Source of the DNA: Psychroserpens algicola
Lineage (GTDB): Bacteria; Bacteroidota; Bacteroidia; Flavobacteriales; Flavobacteriaceae
Reading direction: 5' to 3'
Length of the DNA stretch: 64,000 bases
NCBI RefSeq assembly: GCF_014526325.1
Contig: NZ_JACNMJ010000002.1
Location: forward strand, 496,001 to 560,000
Positions 26,570 to 35,817 of this stretch are shown one piece after another (the first letter of the stretch is position 1; each line of letters opens with the position of its first letter). The notes under the pieces are model-generated. The model saw nothing but the letters and a program-made list of their open reading frames with translations. It did no database searches and was not told the DNA's origin. Both the position numbers and the translations under genes were made by a program.

Positions 26570-27529
26570 ATGCTAAAAGCTGGTGTACTTGGTGCTGGTC
26601 ATCTTGGTAAAATTCATTTAAGACTTCTTAATCAATCTGAAAAATATGACCTTATTGGTTTTTATGACGCAGATGAAACCAATGCTAAAAAGGTAGAAGC
26701 CGAATTTGGTTACAAATACTTTAATTCTATCGATGCGCTTATCGATGCAGTAGATATGGTGGATATTGTCACACCTACGCTTTCTCATTATGATTGTGCA
26801 ATAAAAGCCATTGCAAAAGGCAAGCATATTTTTATTGAAAAGCCTATTACCAATACTGTCGAAGAAGCAGAACACATAAGAGAACTGTTAGCACAACATG
26901 ATATTCGTGGACAGGTTGGACATGTTGAGCGATTTAATCCTGCCTTTATTGCGGTTAAGGATCAAATTAAAAATCCAATGTTTATTGAAACTCATCGTTT
27001 GGCTGAATTCAACCCTCGCGGAACCGATGTTCCTGTTGTATTAGATTTAATGATTCACGATATAGATATTATCTTAAGCGTTGTACAATCTAAGGTCAAA
27101 CATGTATCAGCAAGCGGAGTTTCGGTAATAAGTGAAACACCTGATATTGCCAATGCTCGTATCGAATTTGAAAATGGTTGTGTTGCCAATTTAACTGCCA
27201 GTCGCATTTCTCTAAAGAATATGAGAAAAACCCGTTTTTTCCAGAAAGATGCTTATATCTCTGTAGATTTTCTGGAAAAGAAATGTGAAGTGGTTAAAAT
27301 GAAAGATGCGCCTGAACATCCTGGAGACTTTGATATGATTCTTCAAAATGCTGAAGGCATAAAAAAGCAAATCTATTTTGATAACCCTGAAATTGAAAAT
27401 AACAATGCCATTCTCGATGAGTTAGAAACTTTTGCTCATGCCATTAATACCAACACAACTCCTGTTGTAACACTTCATGATGGCACTGAAGCTTTGAGAG
27501 TAGCAACAATGATTATCAATCAATTTTAA
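26570..27529 (+). CDS. Gfo/Idh/MocA family oxidoreductase
   Basis: The 319-residue NAD(P)-dependent oxidoreductase has a Rossmann N-terminus (LGAGHLGKIHLRLL, 7-20), the family EKP motif in HIFIEKPITN, and the C-terminal substrate domain with DLMIHDIDIILSVVQ containing the conserved D..iH. It probably acts on a sugar or inositol derivative; specificity is not readable. It begins a series of plus-strand genes and the next gene starts 15 bases later. Confidence 0.88.
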   Translation: MLKAGVLGAGHLGKIHLRLLNQSEKYDLIGFYDADETNAKKVEAEFGYKYFNSIDALIDAVDMVDIVTPTLSHYDCAIKAIAKGKHIFIEKPITNTVEEAEHIRELLAQHDIRGQVGHVERFNPAFIAVKDQIKNPMFIETHRLAEFNPRGTDVPVVLDLMIHDIDIILSVVQSKVKHVSASGVSVISETPDIANARIEFENGCVANLTASRISLKNMRKTRFFQKDAYISVDFLEKKCEVVKMKDAPEHPGDFDMILQNAEGIKKQIYFDNPEIENNNAILDELETFAHAINTNTTPVVTLHDGTEALRVATMIINQF

Positions 27530-27544
27530 TTACAATAAAGAGGC

Positions 27545-28060
27545 ATGAAAACAAATTTGCTTATATCAATAGTGATCTTGACTCTTTTATCTGCTTGCAA
27601 TTCTCCAAAAAAAGAAGCGACCAATCATAGCAATCCATTAGAAGGGTCTTGGAAAATGCAAGAAATCCATTACATCTATACCGACACAACATATGTCGGC
27701 AAACCAATAACTTACGGAACATTTGTATTTGCTCCTAAACGTTATAGTTTGTTATATAACCCATGGACAACAGAAAGAAAGGCTTTCGATACACTTTCAA
27801 AGCCAACTGATGCCGAAATAAAAGCAGCATTTCAATCTATCGTATTTAATTCGGGAAGTTATATTTATACTGACTCTACAGTTACGACAACTGCAGACAT
27901 GGCTAAAGTACCTGGGTTTGAAGGCGGACAACAGTTTTATACCTACACGATAAAGAATGACATGCTTGATATAATGATGTTTGACGAAACCTATCCTGAT
28001 GGAAATAAGCCAGAATGGTATGGTAAATTGAAAGTCTTATTTAAAATGAAAAAAGAATAA
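27545..28060 (+). CDS. lipocalin-like lipoprotein
   Basis: The 171-residue protein has a lipoprotein signal (lipobox LSAC, Cys18). After a short linker it shows a lipocalin-like opening (NPLEGSWKMQEIHYIYTDTTY, i.e. G-x-W) and alternating strands (GTFVFAPKRYSLLYNPW, SYIYTDSTVTTTADM, FYTYTIKNDMLDIMMFDE). Ligand and function are unknown. It lies within a likely operon: 15 bases after the oxidoreductase gene and 14 bases before the hydroxybutyryl-CoA dehydrogenase gene. Confidence 0.7.
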   Translation: MKTNLLISIVILTLLSACNSPKKEATNHSNPLEGSWKMQEIHYIYTDTTYVGKPITYGTFVFAPKRYSLLYNPWTTERKAFDTLSKPTDAEIKAAFQSIVFNSGSYIYTDSTVTTTADMAKVPGFEGGQQFYTYTIKNDMLDIMMFDETYPDGNKPEWYGKLKVLFKMKKE

Positions 28061-28074
28061 TTAAATATAGTTAA

Positions 28075-28965
28075 ATGAAAAATGTAGCAGTTATTGGAGC
28101 AGGAACAATGGGAAACGGAATTGCCCACACCTTTGCTCAATCTGGGTTTAAAGTACAGTTAATAGATATTAGTGAAGCATCGCTTCAAAAAGGCATGGAT
28201 ACGATTTCTAAAAATTTAGATCGTATGGTCGCCAAAGAGAAAATTTCCGAAGCCGATAAGCAAGACACTCTAAACAATATTACGACCTATACAAACATCA
28301 ATGAAGGTGTTGAATATGCCAGTCTCGTTGTGGAAGCAGCAACCGAAAACATTGATTTAAAACTTAAGATTTTTAAGCAATTAGATGAGGCTTGCGGTGA
28401 AGACACTATTTTAGCAAGCAACACTTCTTCTATATCAATTACTCAAATTGCTGCGGTTACCTCACGCCCAGAAATGGTCATTGGAATGCACTTTATGAAC
28501 CCAGTTCCTATTATGAAATTGGTAGAAATTATCCGCGGTTATAATACCAGTGATGAAGTGACACAAACCATCATGGAGTTGTCTAAAACATTAGGAAAAA
28601 CACCAACCGAAGTTAATGATTATCCAGGGTTTGTAGCCAACCGTATTTTAATGCCTATGCTTAATGAATCGATTGAAACCTTATACAATGGCGTTGCTGG
28701 TGTAGAAGAAATTGATACGGTTATGAAACTTGGAATGGCTCATCCTATGGGACCATTACAACTTGCCGATTTTATTGGCCTTGATGTGTGTTTGTCTATT
28801 TTAAATGTAATGTATGACGGATTCAAAAACCCGAAATATGCACCTTGCCCATTATTAGTAAACATGGTAAGAGCTGGAAAGTTAGGCGTAAAATCTGGAG
28901 AAGGATTTTATGATTATTCGGAAAGTAGAAAAGCTGAAACTGTAGCTAAGCAATTTAAAAAATAG
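28075..28965 (+). CDS. hbd: 3-hydroxybutyryl-CoA dehydrogenase
   Basis: The 296-residue enzyme oxidises 3-hydroxyacyl-CoA to 3-ketoacyl-CoA with NAD(P). The Rossmann motif GAGTMGNGIAHTFA is at 7-20, the catalytic His is in GMHFMNPVPIMKLVEII, and the dimer domain has DYPGFVANRILMPMLNESIETL and KLGMAHPMGPLQLADFIGLD. Its single-domain length fits the short PaaH/Hbd type rather than FadB. Possible roles are fatty-acid or PHB-related metabolism. Confidence 0.95.
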   Translation: MKNVAVIGAGTMGNGIAHTFAQSGFKVQLIDISEASLQKGMDTISKNLDRMVAKEKISEADKQDTLNNITTYTNINEGVEYASLVVEAATENIDLKLKIFKQLDEACGEDTILASNTSSISITQIAAVTSRPEMVIGMHFMNPVPIMKLVEIIRGYNTSDEVTQTIMELSKTLGKTPTEVNDYPGFVANRILMPMLNESIETLYNGVAGVEEIDTVMKLGMAHPMGPLQLADFIGLDVCLSILNVMYDGFKNPKYAPCPLLVNMVRAGKLGVKSGEGFYDYSESRKAETVAKQFKK

Positions 28966-28988
28966 ATTGTTCTCAGGCAACAGTGATA

Positions 28989-29642
28989 ATGTCTAAAGTC
29001 ATCATGAAAGTATTTCTTGTTTGTATGTTTCTATCGTTTATCACGTCAAGCTGTGTTAAACAGAAACCTACAAATGAGACAGTCGTTCATTCAGATAGCA
29101 CAGAAATATCAGTGGATTCAGCAATGATTTCCGAAGTAAAAGCAAACTATATTAAACTGTTTAATGAGCATTTAAATTATAGTTCTGATGGTTTTGACTT
29201 TCCGGTAGGAAAACCCAATGCCGATGGATATTACAATGCTCAAAAATTTCAGGAAAACAATCATTTAGGTGACGACTGGAATGGAGTTAAAGGTGGCAAC
29301 AGTGATTTAGGTGATCCCGTTTATTCTGTTGCAAATGGTTATATTAGTGAAGTAAAAGACTATAAAGGTGGTTGGGGAAATGTAATACGAATTATTCATC
29401 AACACCAAGGTAAATATTACGAATCTCTTTATGCACATTGTGATACTATTATGGTGCAACAAGGAACTTTTATAAAGAAGGGAACACAAATTGCCACTAT
29501 TGGTAATTGCAACGGCTATTACTTGGCTCATCTTCATCTCGAAATAAGGGATGTGATAAATTTAGATATCGGACCTGGATATTCATCTAATACAAATGGA
29601 TATTTAGACCCAACAGATTTTATAAATAAAAACAGAAACTAA
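28989..29642 (+). CDS. M23-family metallopeptidase, lipoprotein
   Basis: Possible starts are GTG 28983, ATG 28989 and ATG 29004; 28989 is chosen because MSKVIMKVFLVCMFLSFITSSC is a good lipoprotein signal (lipobox TSSC). The LytM domain has the zinc motifs HLGDDWNG and HLHLE, with YAHCD between them, as in lysostaphin-type endopeptidases. It should cut peptidoglycan peptides or work as an activator. Its stop codon touches the start of the next gene. Confidence 0.88.
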   Translation: MSKVIMKVFLVCMFLSFITSSCVKQKPTNETVVHSDSTEISVDSAMISEVKANYIKLFNEHLNYSSDGFDFPVGKPNADGYYNAQKFQENNHLGDDWNGVKGGNSDLGDPVYSVANGYISEVKDYKGGWGNVIRIIHQHQGKYYESLYAHCDTIMVQQGTFIKKGTQIATIGNCNGYYLAHLHLEIRDVINLDIGPGYSSNTNGYLDPTDFINKNRN

Positions 29643-30881
29643 TTGGCAAAAATTCGTCCATTTAAAGCAGTACGACCTACACGTGATAAAGTAAGCCTGG
29701 TAGCTTCCCGATCGTACCAAACGTATACACAAGCCGAACGTGAAGCTCGACTGGATTACAATCCGTTTTCGTTTTTACATATCGTAAATCCTGGTTATAA
29801 ATACGCAAGAGAAATTACAGGAACCGAACGCTATCAACTGGTTAGAAACCGTTATCTCGAGTTTAAAGAAGATTCTATTTTTGTACATGATAAAACACCA
29901 TCGTACTACATTTATAAAATTGTAGATAGAGGCCATCAGGTATTTAATGGCATTGTTGCTGCAGCAAGTGCTGAAGATTATGAAAAGGACATCATTAGAA
30001 AGCATGAAGATACTATTGAATATCGTGAACGTATTTTTAAAGACTACCTTAAAACCGTAGGCTTTAATGCTGAACCTGTCCTCCTTACCTATCCTGATAA
30101 TAATGTCATTTCAACGATAATTAAAGACATTCAAAATACACGTGCAGAATTTGAATTTACGACAACCTATCGCGACACACATTACCTTTGGAAACTGGAA
30201 GAGCCAGAACTACTCAACATTATAGAAAAGGAGTTTGACAGCATGCCAACGATTTATATTGCAGATGGTCATCATCGTTCGGCATCTTCTTATTTATTAT
30301 ACAAAGAGGAGAAAGCAGCTAACCCAAATCATACGGGTCATGAGTCATACAATCAATTTATGTCCTTTTTAATTCCTGAATCTGAATTACGCATTCATGA
30401 ATTTAATCGCCTAGTCAAAGATTTAAATGGGTTAACGAAAGAGGAGTTTCTTATTCAGCTGGACACAATTTACCGCATAGAAAACAGAGGTATTATGCCG
30501 TATAAGCCATCAAAAAAGCACCATTTCAGCATGTATCTTGATGGTGAGTTTTATTCTTTATACCTTCGGAAATCGTTATACAATTTCAAAACAGCTTTAG
30601 ATGCACTCGATGCACAAATTTTATATTATACAATTCTAGATCCTATTTTGGGTATTTCAGATTTGCGTAATGACGTGCGTATCGATTATATCAACGGAAA
30701 AAAAGATATTATCAATGTCAAAGACCGAATTGATAGTGGTGAATTTGCTGTTGGTTTTGGTATGGTTCCTGTAGATATTAATGAAATGAAACAAATGGCA
30801 GATGACGGACTCAAAATGCCTCCTAAAAGTACCTTTATTGAGCCTAAACTAAGAAGTGGTGTCACTATTTATGAGTTTTAG
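29643..30881 (+). CDS. DUF1015 family protein, TTG start
   Basis: The 412-residue protein begins at a TTG directly after the previous stop (TAA-TTG). MAKIRPFKAVRPTRDKVSLVASRSYQTY is the normal N-terminus of the family, so the TTG start is well supported. Family motifs visible are FLHIVNPG, RLVKDLN, IADGHHRSASSYLLYKEE and a C-terminal FGMVPVDINEMKQMADDGLKMPPKSTFIEPKLRSGVTIYEF. The HHR-S segment resembles ParB-Srx-like nucleotide or phosphate binding. Function is unproven. Confidence 0.92.
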   Translation: MAKIRPFKAVRPTRDKVSLVASRSYQTYTQAEREARLDYNPFSFLHIVNPGYKYAREITGTERYQLVRNRYLEFKEDSIFVHDKTPSYYIYKIVDRGHQVFNGIVAAASAEDYEKDIIRKHEDTIEYRERIFKDYLKTVGFNAEPVLLTYPDNNVISTIIKDIQNTRAEFEFTTTYRDTHYLWKLEEPELLNIIEKEFDSMPTIYIADGHHRSASSYLLYKEEKAANPNHTGHESYNQFMSFLIPESELRIHEFNRLVKDLNGLTKEEFLIQLDTIYRIENRGIMPYKPSKKHHFSMYLDGEFYSLYLRKSLYNFKTALDALDAQILYYTILDPILGISDLRNDVRIDYINGKKDIINVKDRIDSGEFAVGFGMVPVDINEMKQMADDGLKMPPKSTFIEPKLRSGVTIYEF

Positions 30882-30914
30882 CTTACAAATTGTTCCACAA
30901 AGCAGTATTAAAAA

Positions 30915-31571
30915 ATGAGTATCAAACACAACCTAGATAACATACAGTCTAAAATCCCAGATCATGTCACTTTAGTTGCCGTATCAAAAACAAAACCTAT
31001 AAGTGATTTAATGGAAGCTTATTCAGCTGGTCAGCGAATTTTTGGAGAAAATAAAATTCAGGAAATGGCTGAGAAACATGAGCAAATGCCAAAAGACATC
31101 CAATGGCATATGATTGGCCATGTGCAGCGCAACAAGGTGAAATATATGGCTGAGTTTGTAAGCCTAATTCATGGTGTAGACAGTTTAAAATTACTCAAGG
31201 AAATCAATAAACAAGCTGAAAAGTACAACCGAATTATCGACTGTCTGCTTCAGATAAAAATTGCTGAAGAAGATAGCAAATTTGGGATGTCAGCAAAAAA
31301 TGCTCAAGAATTATTAATTTCCGAAGACGTTTCCGTATTAAAAAACGTTAAGATTACTGGTGTTATGGGAATGGCAACATTTACTGATAACGTCAACCAA
31401 ATTGAGCAAGAATTTAAACGCCTGAAAACTACTTTTGAAACCCTTAAAACAACAGACGATTCGTTGAGAATTATTTCCATGGGAATGAGTGGAGATTATC
31501 AATTGGCAATTGACTGTGGCAGTACAATGATTAGAGTTGGAAGTAGTATATTTGGAGCGAGAAATTATTAA
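30915..31571 (+). CDS. yggS: YggS-family PLP-binding protein
   Basis: The 218-residue protein is a PLP homeostasis protein (PLPBP/YggS/ProY). PLP-binding Lys lies in LVAVSKTKPI (about residue 25), followed by FGENKIQEMAEKH, WHMIGHVQRNKVKYM, HGVDSLKLLKEIN, MGMATFTDN, and SMGMSGDYQLAIDCGSTMIRVGSSIFGAR. It is a single TIM-barrel domain without catalytic partners. Its 3' end lies against the next gene and may couple its translation. Confidence 0.96.
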   Translation: MSIKHNLDNIQSKIPDHVTLVAVSKTKPISDLMEAYSAGQRIFGENKIQEMAEKHEQMPKDIQWHMIGHVQRNKVKYMAEFVSLIHGVDSLKLLKEINKQAEKYNRIIDCLLQIKIAEEDSKFGMSAKNAQELLISEDVSVLKNVKITGVMGMATFTDNVNQIEQEFKRLKTTFETLKTTDDSLRIISMGMSGDYQLAIDCGSTMIRVGSSIFGARNY

Positions 31572-31588
31572 AACTAAAACACAAGCAT

Positions 31589-32950
31589 ATTTACGCAATA
31601 TTAGACATAGAAACCACTGGTGGAAAGTACAATGAAGAAGGAATTACTGAAATAGCTATATATAAATTTGACGGCCACAAAGTGGTAGATAAGTTTATAA
31701 GCCTTGTTAACCCAGAACGAGACATTCAACCGTTTGTAGTCAATCTCACTGGTATCAATAGTAATATGCTTAAAAGCGCACCTAAATTTTACGAGGTCGC
31801 CAAACGCATTGTAGAAATAACAGAAGACTGTATTATAGTAGCTCACAATGCACAATTTGATTATCGCATACTTCGAACCGAGTTTAAACGCCTTGGTTTT
31901 GGTTTCAAACGCAAAACATTATGTACTGTTGAGCTTTCAAAACAATTAATTCCTGATCAGGCATCGTACAGCTTAGGAAAGTTAACACGAGCTTTGGGTA
32001 TTCCTGTAAGTGATAGACATCGTGCTAATGGTGATGCTATGGCAACAGTAAAGCTTTTTAAAATGTTATTATCTAAAGATTTAGATAAACATATAATCAA
32101 AAGCCATGTAAAAACTGAAATCAATAAACGTCTTAATGATACTCATAAAACCATTATTGAGGCGCTTCCTGCCATCACAGGTGTATATTATATACATGAT
32201 GAAAATGGTGACATCATTTACATTGGAAAAAGTAAAAATATCAAGCATCGTATTAATCAGCATTTTACAAATACGAGTACCAAATCTAAAAAACTTCAAC
32301 TTTTAGCTAAATCGGTGACGTATGAAGCCACTGGCAGTGAACTTGTTGCCCTACTAAAAGAAAGTGCCGAAATTAAACGAAACAAACCAATATACAACAG
32401 AGCACTACGTCGAAACATATTCACACATGCGCTATATAGTTTTGTTGATGACCATGGTTATATCAATTTAAAAATTGACAAAACCCATGCTAATGATGAA
32501 GCCATTACCACCTTTAGCAATATGCAAAGTGCCAAAAGTTTTATGTTTAGAGCGCTCGAACACTATTCACTTTGTCAGAAGTTAACAGGTTTATATCCTA
32601 CCAAATCAAATTGCTTTAACTATACCATTAAAAGTTGTAATGGCGCTTGTATTAACGAAGAATCACCTGAAGATTACAATAAGCGAGTTAAAGAACTCAT
32701 CGCGAAAAACAGCTATGATAATAAAAACATGATTATTATTGATCAAGGTCGGGATATTGATGAGAAAAGTGTAATTTACATTCAAAATGGTGTGTACAGA
32801 GGTCTTGGTTTTTTTGACCTCAATCACCAAATTAATACCCTTGAAGTTTTAGAGTCTATTATAACTCCTATGGAAAACAACAGAGATACCCAACACATCA
32901 TTCAAAGTTATTTAAGACGAAATAAAAGAGTAAAAGTCCTATCTATCTAA
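31589..32950 (+). CDS. DnaQ-like exonuclease fused to GIY-YIG domain, non-ATG start
   Basis: The exonuclease motif I (YAILDIETTGG, coded from 31592) lies before the first GTG at 31682 and before any in-frame ATG, GTG or TTG. The in-frame stop upstream is at 31544, so the start must be a rare codon. ATT at 31589 stands where relatives begin with MYAILDIETTGG. Downstream are ExoII HNAQFDYRILRTEFKR and ExoIII HRANGDAMATVKLF, a DEDDh set. A UvrC/Cho-type GIY-YIG domain follows (ITGVYYIHDENGDIIYIGKSKNIKHRINQHF) with a further Cys-containing region. The likely role is DNA repair processing. Confidence 0.85.
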   Translation: MYAILDIETTGGKYNEEGITEIAIYKFDGHKVVDKFISLVNPERDIQPFVVNLTGINSNMLKSAPKFYEVAKRIVEITEDCIIVAHNAQFDYRILRTEFKRLGFGFKRKTLCTVELSKQLIPDQASYSLGKLTRALGIPVSDRHRANGDAMATVKLFKMLLSKDLDKHIIKSHVKTEINKRLNDTHKTIIEALPAITGVYYIHDENGDIIYIGKSKNIKHRINQHFTNTSTKSKKLQLLAKSVTYEATGSELVALLKESAEIKRNKPIYNRALRRNIFTHALYSFVDDHGYINLKIDKTHANDEAITTFSNMQSAKSFMFRALEHYSLCQKLTGLYPTKSNCFNYTIKSCNGACINEESPEDYNKRVKELIAKNSYDNKNMIIIDQGRDIDEKSVIYIQNGVYRGLGFFDLNHQINTLEVLESIITPMENNRDTQHIIQSYLRRNKRVKVLSI

Positions 32951-32960
32951 ACCTCAATTA

Positions 32961-34919
32961 ATGAAATTTGTATTACGCTTTTTAATTATTGCTTTAGCAC
33001 TTAACCTTAGTGCTCAATCTGGATTTAATTCTGAAGGCTTTGAAGTCACAAAACAAGATATAGAACTCAATGTTTTTGATAAAGACTCTACTGCTAATGC
33101 TTTAATTATCTACGAAAAAGGAGAAAGCTATGTTGACAGGGAAACCTTTTTATTAAAATCTGAAATTAAAAAGAAGCTGAAAATTTTAAATAGAAATGGG
33201 TTTGACAAAGCCACAGAAACCATTTATTTATATGGTGACAATGGCAAACATGAGCGTGTGAAAAAAATTAAAGCAACTGTTTACAATGTTGAAAACGGAC
33301 AAATCACTCAAACACAGCTAGATAAAAATGCTATTTTTGAAGAACAATATGATGAAAATCATACACTTGTAAAATTTACCTTTCCTAATATAAAAGAAGG
33401 CTCAGTAATTGTCTATAGTTATACGCTGGAGTCTCCTTACATGTTTAAATATAAGAGTTGGTATTTTCAGGAAGATATTCCAAAATTATACAGTGAATAC
33501 AGACCTAGTATTCCTGGAAACTGGGAGTATAATATCAAACTTGTTGGTGGAAAAAAGCTATATACCAACGTATCTTCTCTAAGAAAAAACTGTCTGCAAG
33601 TCATGGGAGCTGGTTCATCAGACTGTGGTGACTACATCTATGTAATGAAAGATATTCCTGCTTTTATCGAGGAGGAATTCATGACTACAAAAGATAATTA
33701 TCTTGCCAGAATTGAATATGAGCTTAAAGTCTTTAGAGGTTTTGATGGTAGAGTTGATAATATCACTAAAACATGGAAAAGTGTTGAAGGTGAACTCAAA
33801 AGTGACAATGATATTGGGAGACAATTAAAGAAAAGTAGCGTTACCAAAGACCTGCTTAGCGACACAATAATTGCGATATCAGATCCCTTAGAGAAAGCGA
33901 AGGCTATTTATGAGTTCGTTCAAAACACCTATACTTGGGATAAAACATTTAATATCTTTAATGATGTTTCGGTAAAAGATCTCGTAAATAACAAATCTGG
34001 GAATGTTTCTGAAATAAATATTTTGCTTCACAATTTATTAGAAGCTAACGACATCGATGTAAAACCTGTTCTGTTGTCTACCAGAAACAACGGATTTGCA
34101 ACACGAATTTATCCTGTTATTTCAGATTTCAACTACTTAATTGTTCACGTGACTATAGGAGAACAGACTTATATGCTGGATGCTACTGATGATTATTTAT
34201 CCTTTGGACAATTACCAATCAGATGTCTCAATCAATACGGACGCCTTTTAGATTTTAAAGAAGGAGGCTACTGGGTAGACATCAATGCTAATCAGATGAG
34301 TGTAATGAAATACCGTGTCAATTTAAATATTGATGACTCTGAAGCGCTAAGCGGAACCATTAAAGGTAATAAAACCGGCTATCATGCTTTAAGAGCTAAA
34401 CGAGCTTACTTTAGTAATCCTGATACATATTTGGATAGTTATAGTAATGCTTATCCATCTACACAATTTGTAGATTATGAATCAGAAACCACAAACAAAA
34501 CTGCTACAGAGTTTTCAGAAGAATTTAAAGTCGAACAACCCCTTGAAAATGTAGGAGGTAACCTGTATATCAATCCGTTTTTAATTACATTTTTTGACAA
34601 GAATCCATTTAAACTACAACAACGTACCTACCCTATTGATTTTGGCTACGAAGATGCTTTTTTATATTCGGTTGAATTGAACGTCAAAGATTATGAGGTT
34701 ATTGATATTCCGAAGCCTATAAACTTAAGCTTACCTAATAAAACCGGAACATTAATTTTTAACTCGAGTATTAATGGCGATTCTGTAATATTATTCTTTA
34801 AATTTAATTTTAAAGAAGCTATTTATGATGCTGCATATTACGATAGTCTTAAAAGTTATTTTGCTACTATTGTTGATATCCAAAAAAACTCACTAATCGT
34901 ATTGAAAAAGAAACCATAA
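32961..34919 (+). CDS. DUF3857 domain protein with transglutaminase-like core
   Basis: The 652-residue protein has a signal peptide (MKFVLRFLIIALALNLSAQ), a DUF3857 region (residues ~60-230, KILNRNGFDKATETIYLYG, VKFTFPNIKEGSVIVYSYTLES) and a transglutaminase-like core near 320-410. The catalytic Cys place reads NKSGNVSEINILLHNLL, and the His and Asp places read FNYLIVHV and LDATDDY. Cys is missing, so enzymatic activity is doubtful. A C-terminal beta domain closes the protein. It is probably periplasmic. It begins 10 bases after the exonuclease gene. Confidence 0.85.
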   Translation: MKFVLRFLIIALALNLSAQSGFNSEGFEVTKQDIELNVFDKDSTANALIIYEKGESYVDRETFLLKSEIKKKLKILNRNGFDKATETIYLYGDNGKHERVKKIKATVYNVENGQITQTQLDKNAIFEEQYDENHTLVKFTFPNIKEGSVIVYSYTLESPYMFKYKSWYFQEDIPKLYSEYRPSIPGNWEYNIKLVGGKKLYTNVSSLRKNCLQVMGAGSSDCGDYIYVMKDIPAFIEEEFMTTKDNYLARIEYELKVFRGFDGRVDNITKTWKSVEGELKSDNDIGRQLKKSSVTKDLLSDTIIAISDPLEKAKAIYEFVQNTYTWDKTFNIFNDVSVKDLVNNKSGNVSEINILLHNLLEANDIDVKPVLLSTRNNGFATRIYPVISDFNYLIVHVTIGEQTYMLDATDDYLSFGQLPIRCLNQYGRLLDFKEGGYWVDINANQMSVMKYRVNLNIDDSEALSGTIKGNKTGYHALRAKRAYFSNPDTYLDSYSNAYPSTQFVDYESETTNKTATEFSEEFKVEQPLENVGGNLYINPFLITFFDKNPFKLQQRTYPIDFGYEDAFLYSVELNVKDYEVIDIPKPINLSLPNKTGTLIFNSSINGDSVILFFKFNFKEAIYDAAYYDSLKSYFATIVDIQKNSLIVLKKKP

Positions 34920-34941
34920 ACTTTTTTAGTACATTTGACTT

Positions 34942-35817
34942 ATGTCTGATAATAAAACACAAGCTGACTGGCGAGATAAACTTCATGAAATTATTTATGA
35001 AGCAGATACGCCTGCAGGAAAATTATTTGATGTTGTTTTACTCATAGCTATTTTAGCAAGTATCATTCTTGTGATGCTGGAGAGTATTAAAAGTTTTGAT
35101 GATAAATACCATACGTTTTTAAATATTTCGGAGTGGATCATCACTATTCTTTTCTCTATAGAATATATCGCACGAATCATTACTGTTAAAAAACCATTTA
35201 AATACATCTTCAGTTTTTATGGTATTATCGATTTATTATCAACAATCCCAAAATATATTTCATTATTCCTCGCTGGAACTCATGCTTTAGTAGCTCTAAG
35301 AGCTTTACGTTTGTTACGTGTGTTTAGAATACTAAAACTAGCTCGCTATTTGGGAGCTTCAAATCAATTAGCGAGTGCGATTAAAGCCAGCAGAGCTAAA
35401 ATTGCGGTGTTTTTATTTGCAGTACTCATAGCATCTGTCATTTTTGGCACTATCATGTATTTGGTTGAAGGAGAAGAACATGGCTTTACTAATATTCCGA
35501 AAAGTGTGTATTGGTGTATTGTAACATTAACTACTGTTGGTTTTGGAGACATCGCTCCCGAAACACCTCTTGGGCAGTTTATCGCGACTATAATTATGAT
35601 TTTAGGTTATGGTATTATTGCAGTTCCAACGGGAATAGTATCTGCTGAGTATACGAAAGCCGGAGGTGATGACAAAAAGAAAACTTCTAATACAGATCCT
35701 GAGCAATTAAAAAACATTCAACTCAATACACAATGTTGTGTCAACTGCTTAACAGAAACACATCATGACAATGCTGAGTTTTGCTTTAAATGTGGTTGCA
35801 AATTACATCATGACTAA
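34942..35817 (+). CDS. voltage-gated potassium channel with C-terminal zinc-ribbon-like tail
   Basis: The 291-residue protein has a voltage-sensor domain (TM1-4, about 28-135) and one pore. Its S4 has Arg120, 123, 126, 129 and 135 and Lys132 at every third position. The pore filter TTVGFGD is at 197-203, followed by a last TM (212-235). The cytosolic tail ends with C265, C266, C269 and C281, C284, C286 plus four His, a CxxC...CxxC zinc-ribbon-like end. The last 8 bases overlap the miaA start (ATGACTAA). Confidence 0.9.
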   Translation: MSDNKTQADWRDKLHEIIYEADTPAGKLFDVVLLIAILASIILVMLESIKSFDDKYHTFLNISEWIITILFSIEYIARIITVKKPFKYIFSFYGIIDLLSTIPKYISLFLAGTHALVALRALRLLRVFRILKLARYLGASNQLASAIKASRAKIAVFLFAVLIASVIFGTIMYLVEGEEHGFTNIPKSVYWCIVTLTTVGFGDIAPETPLGQFIATIIMILGYGIIAVPTGIVSAEYTKAGGDDKKKTSNTDPEQLKNIQLNTQCCVNCLTETHHDNAEFCFKCGCKLHHD

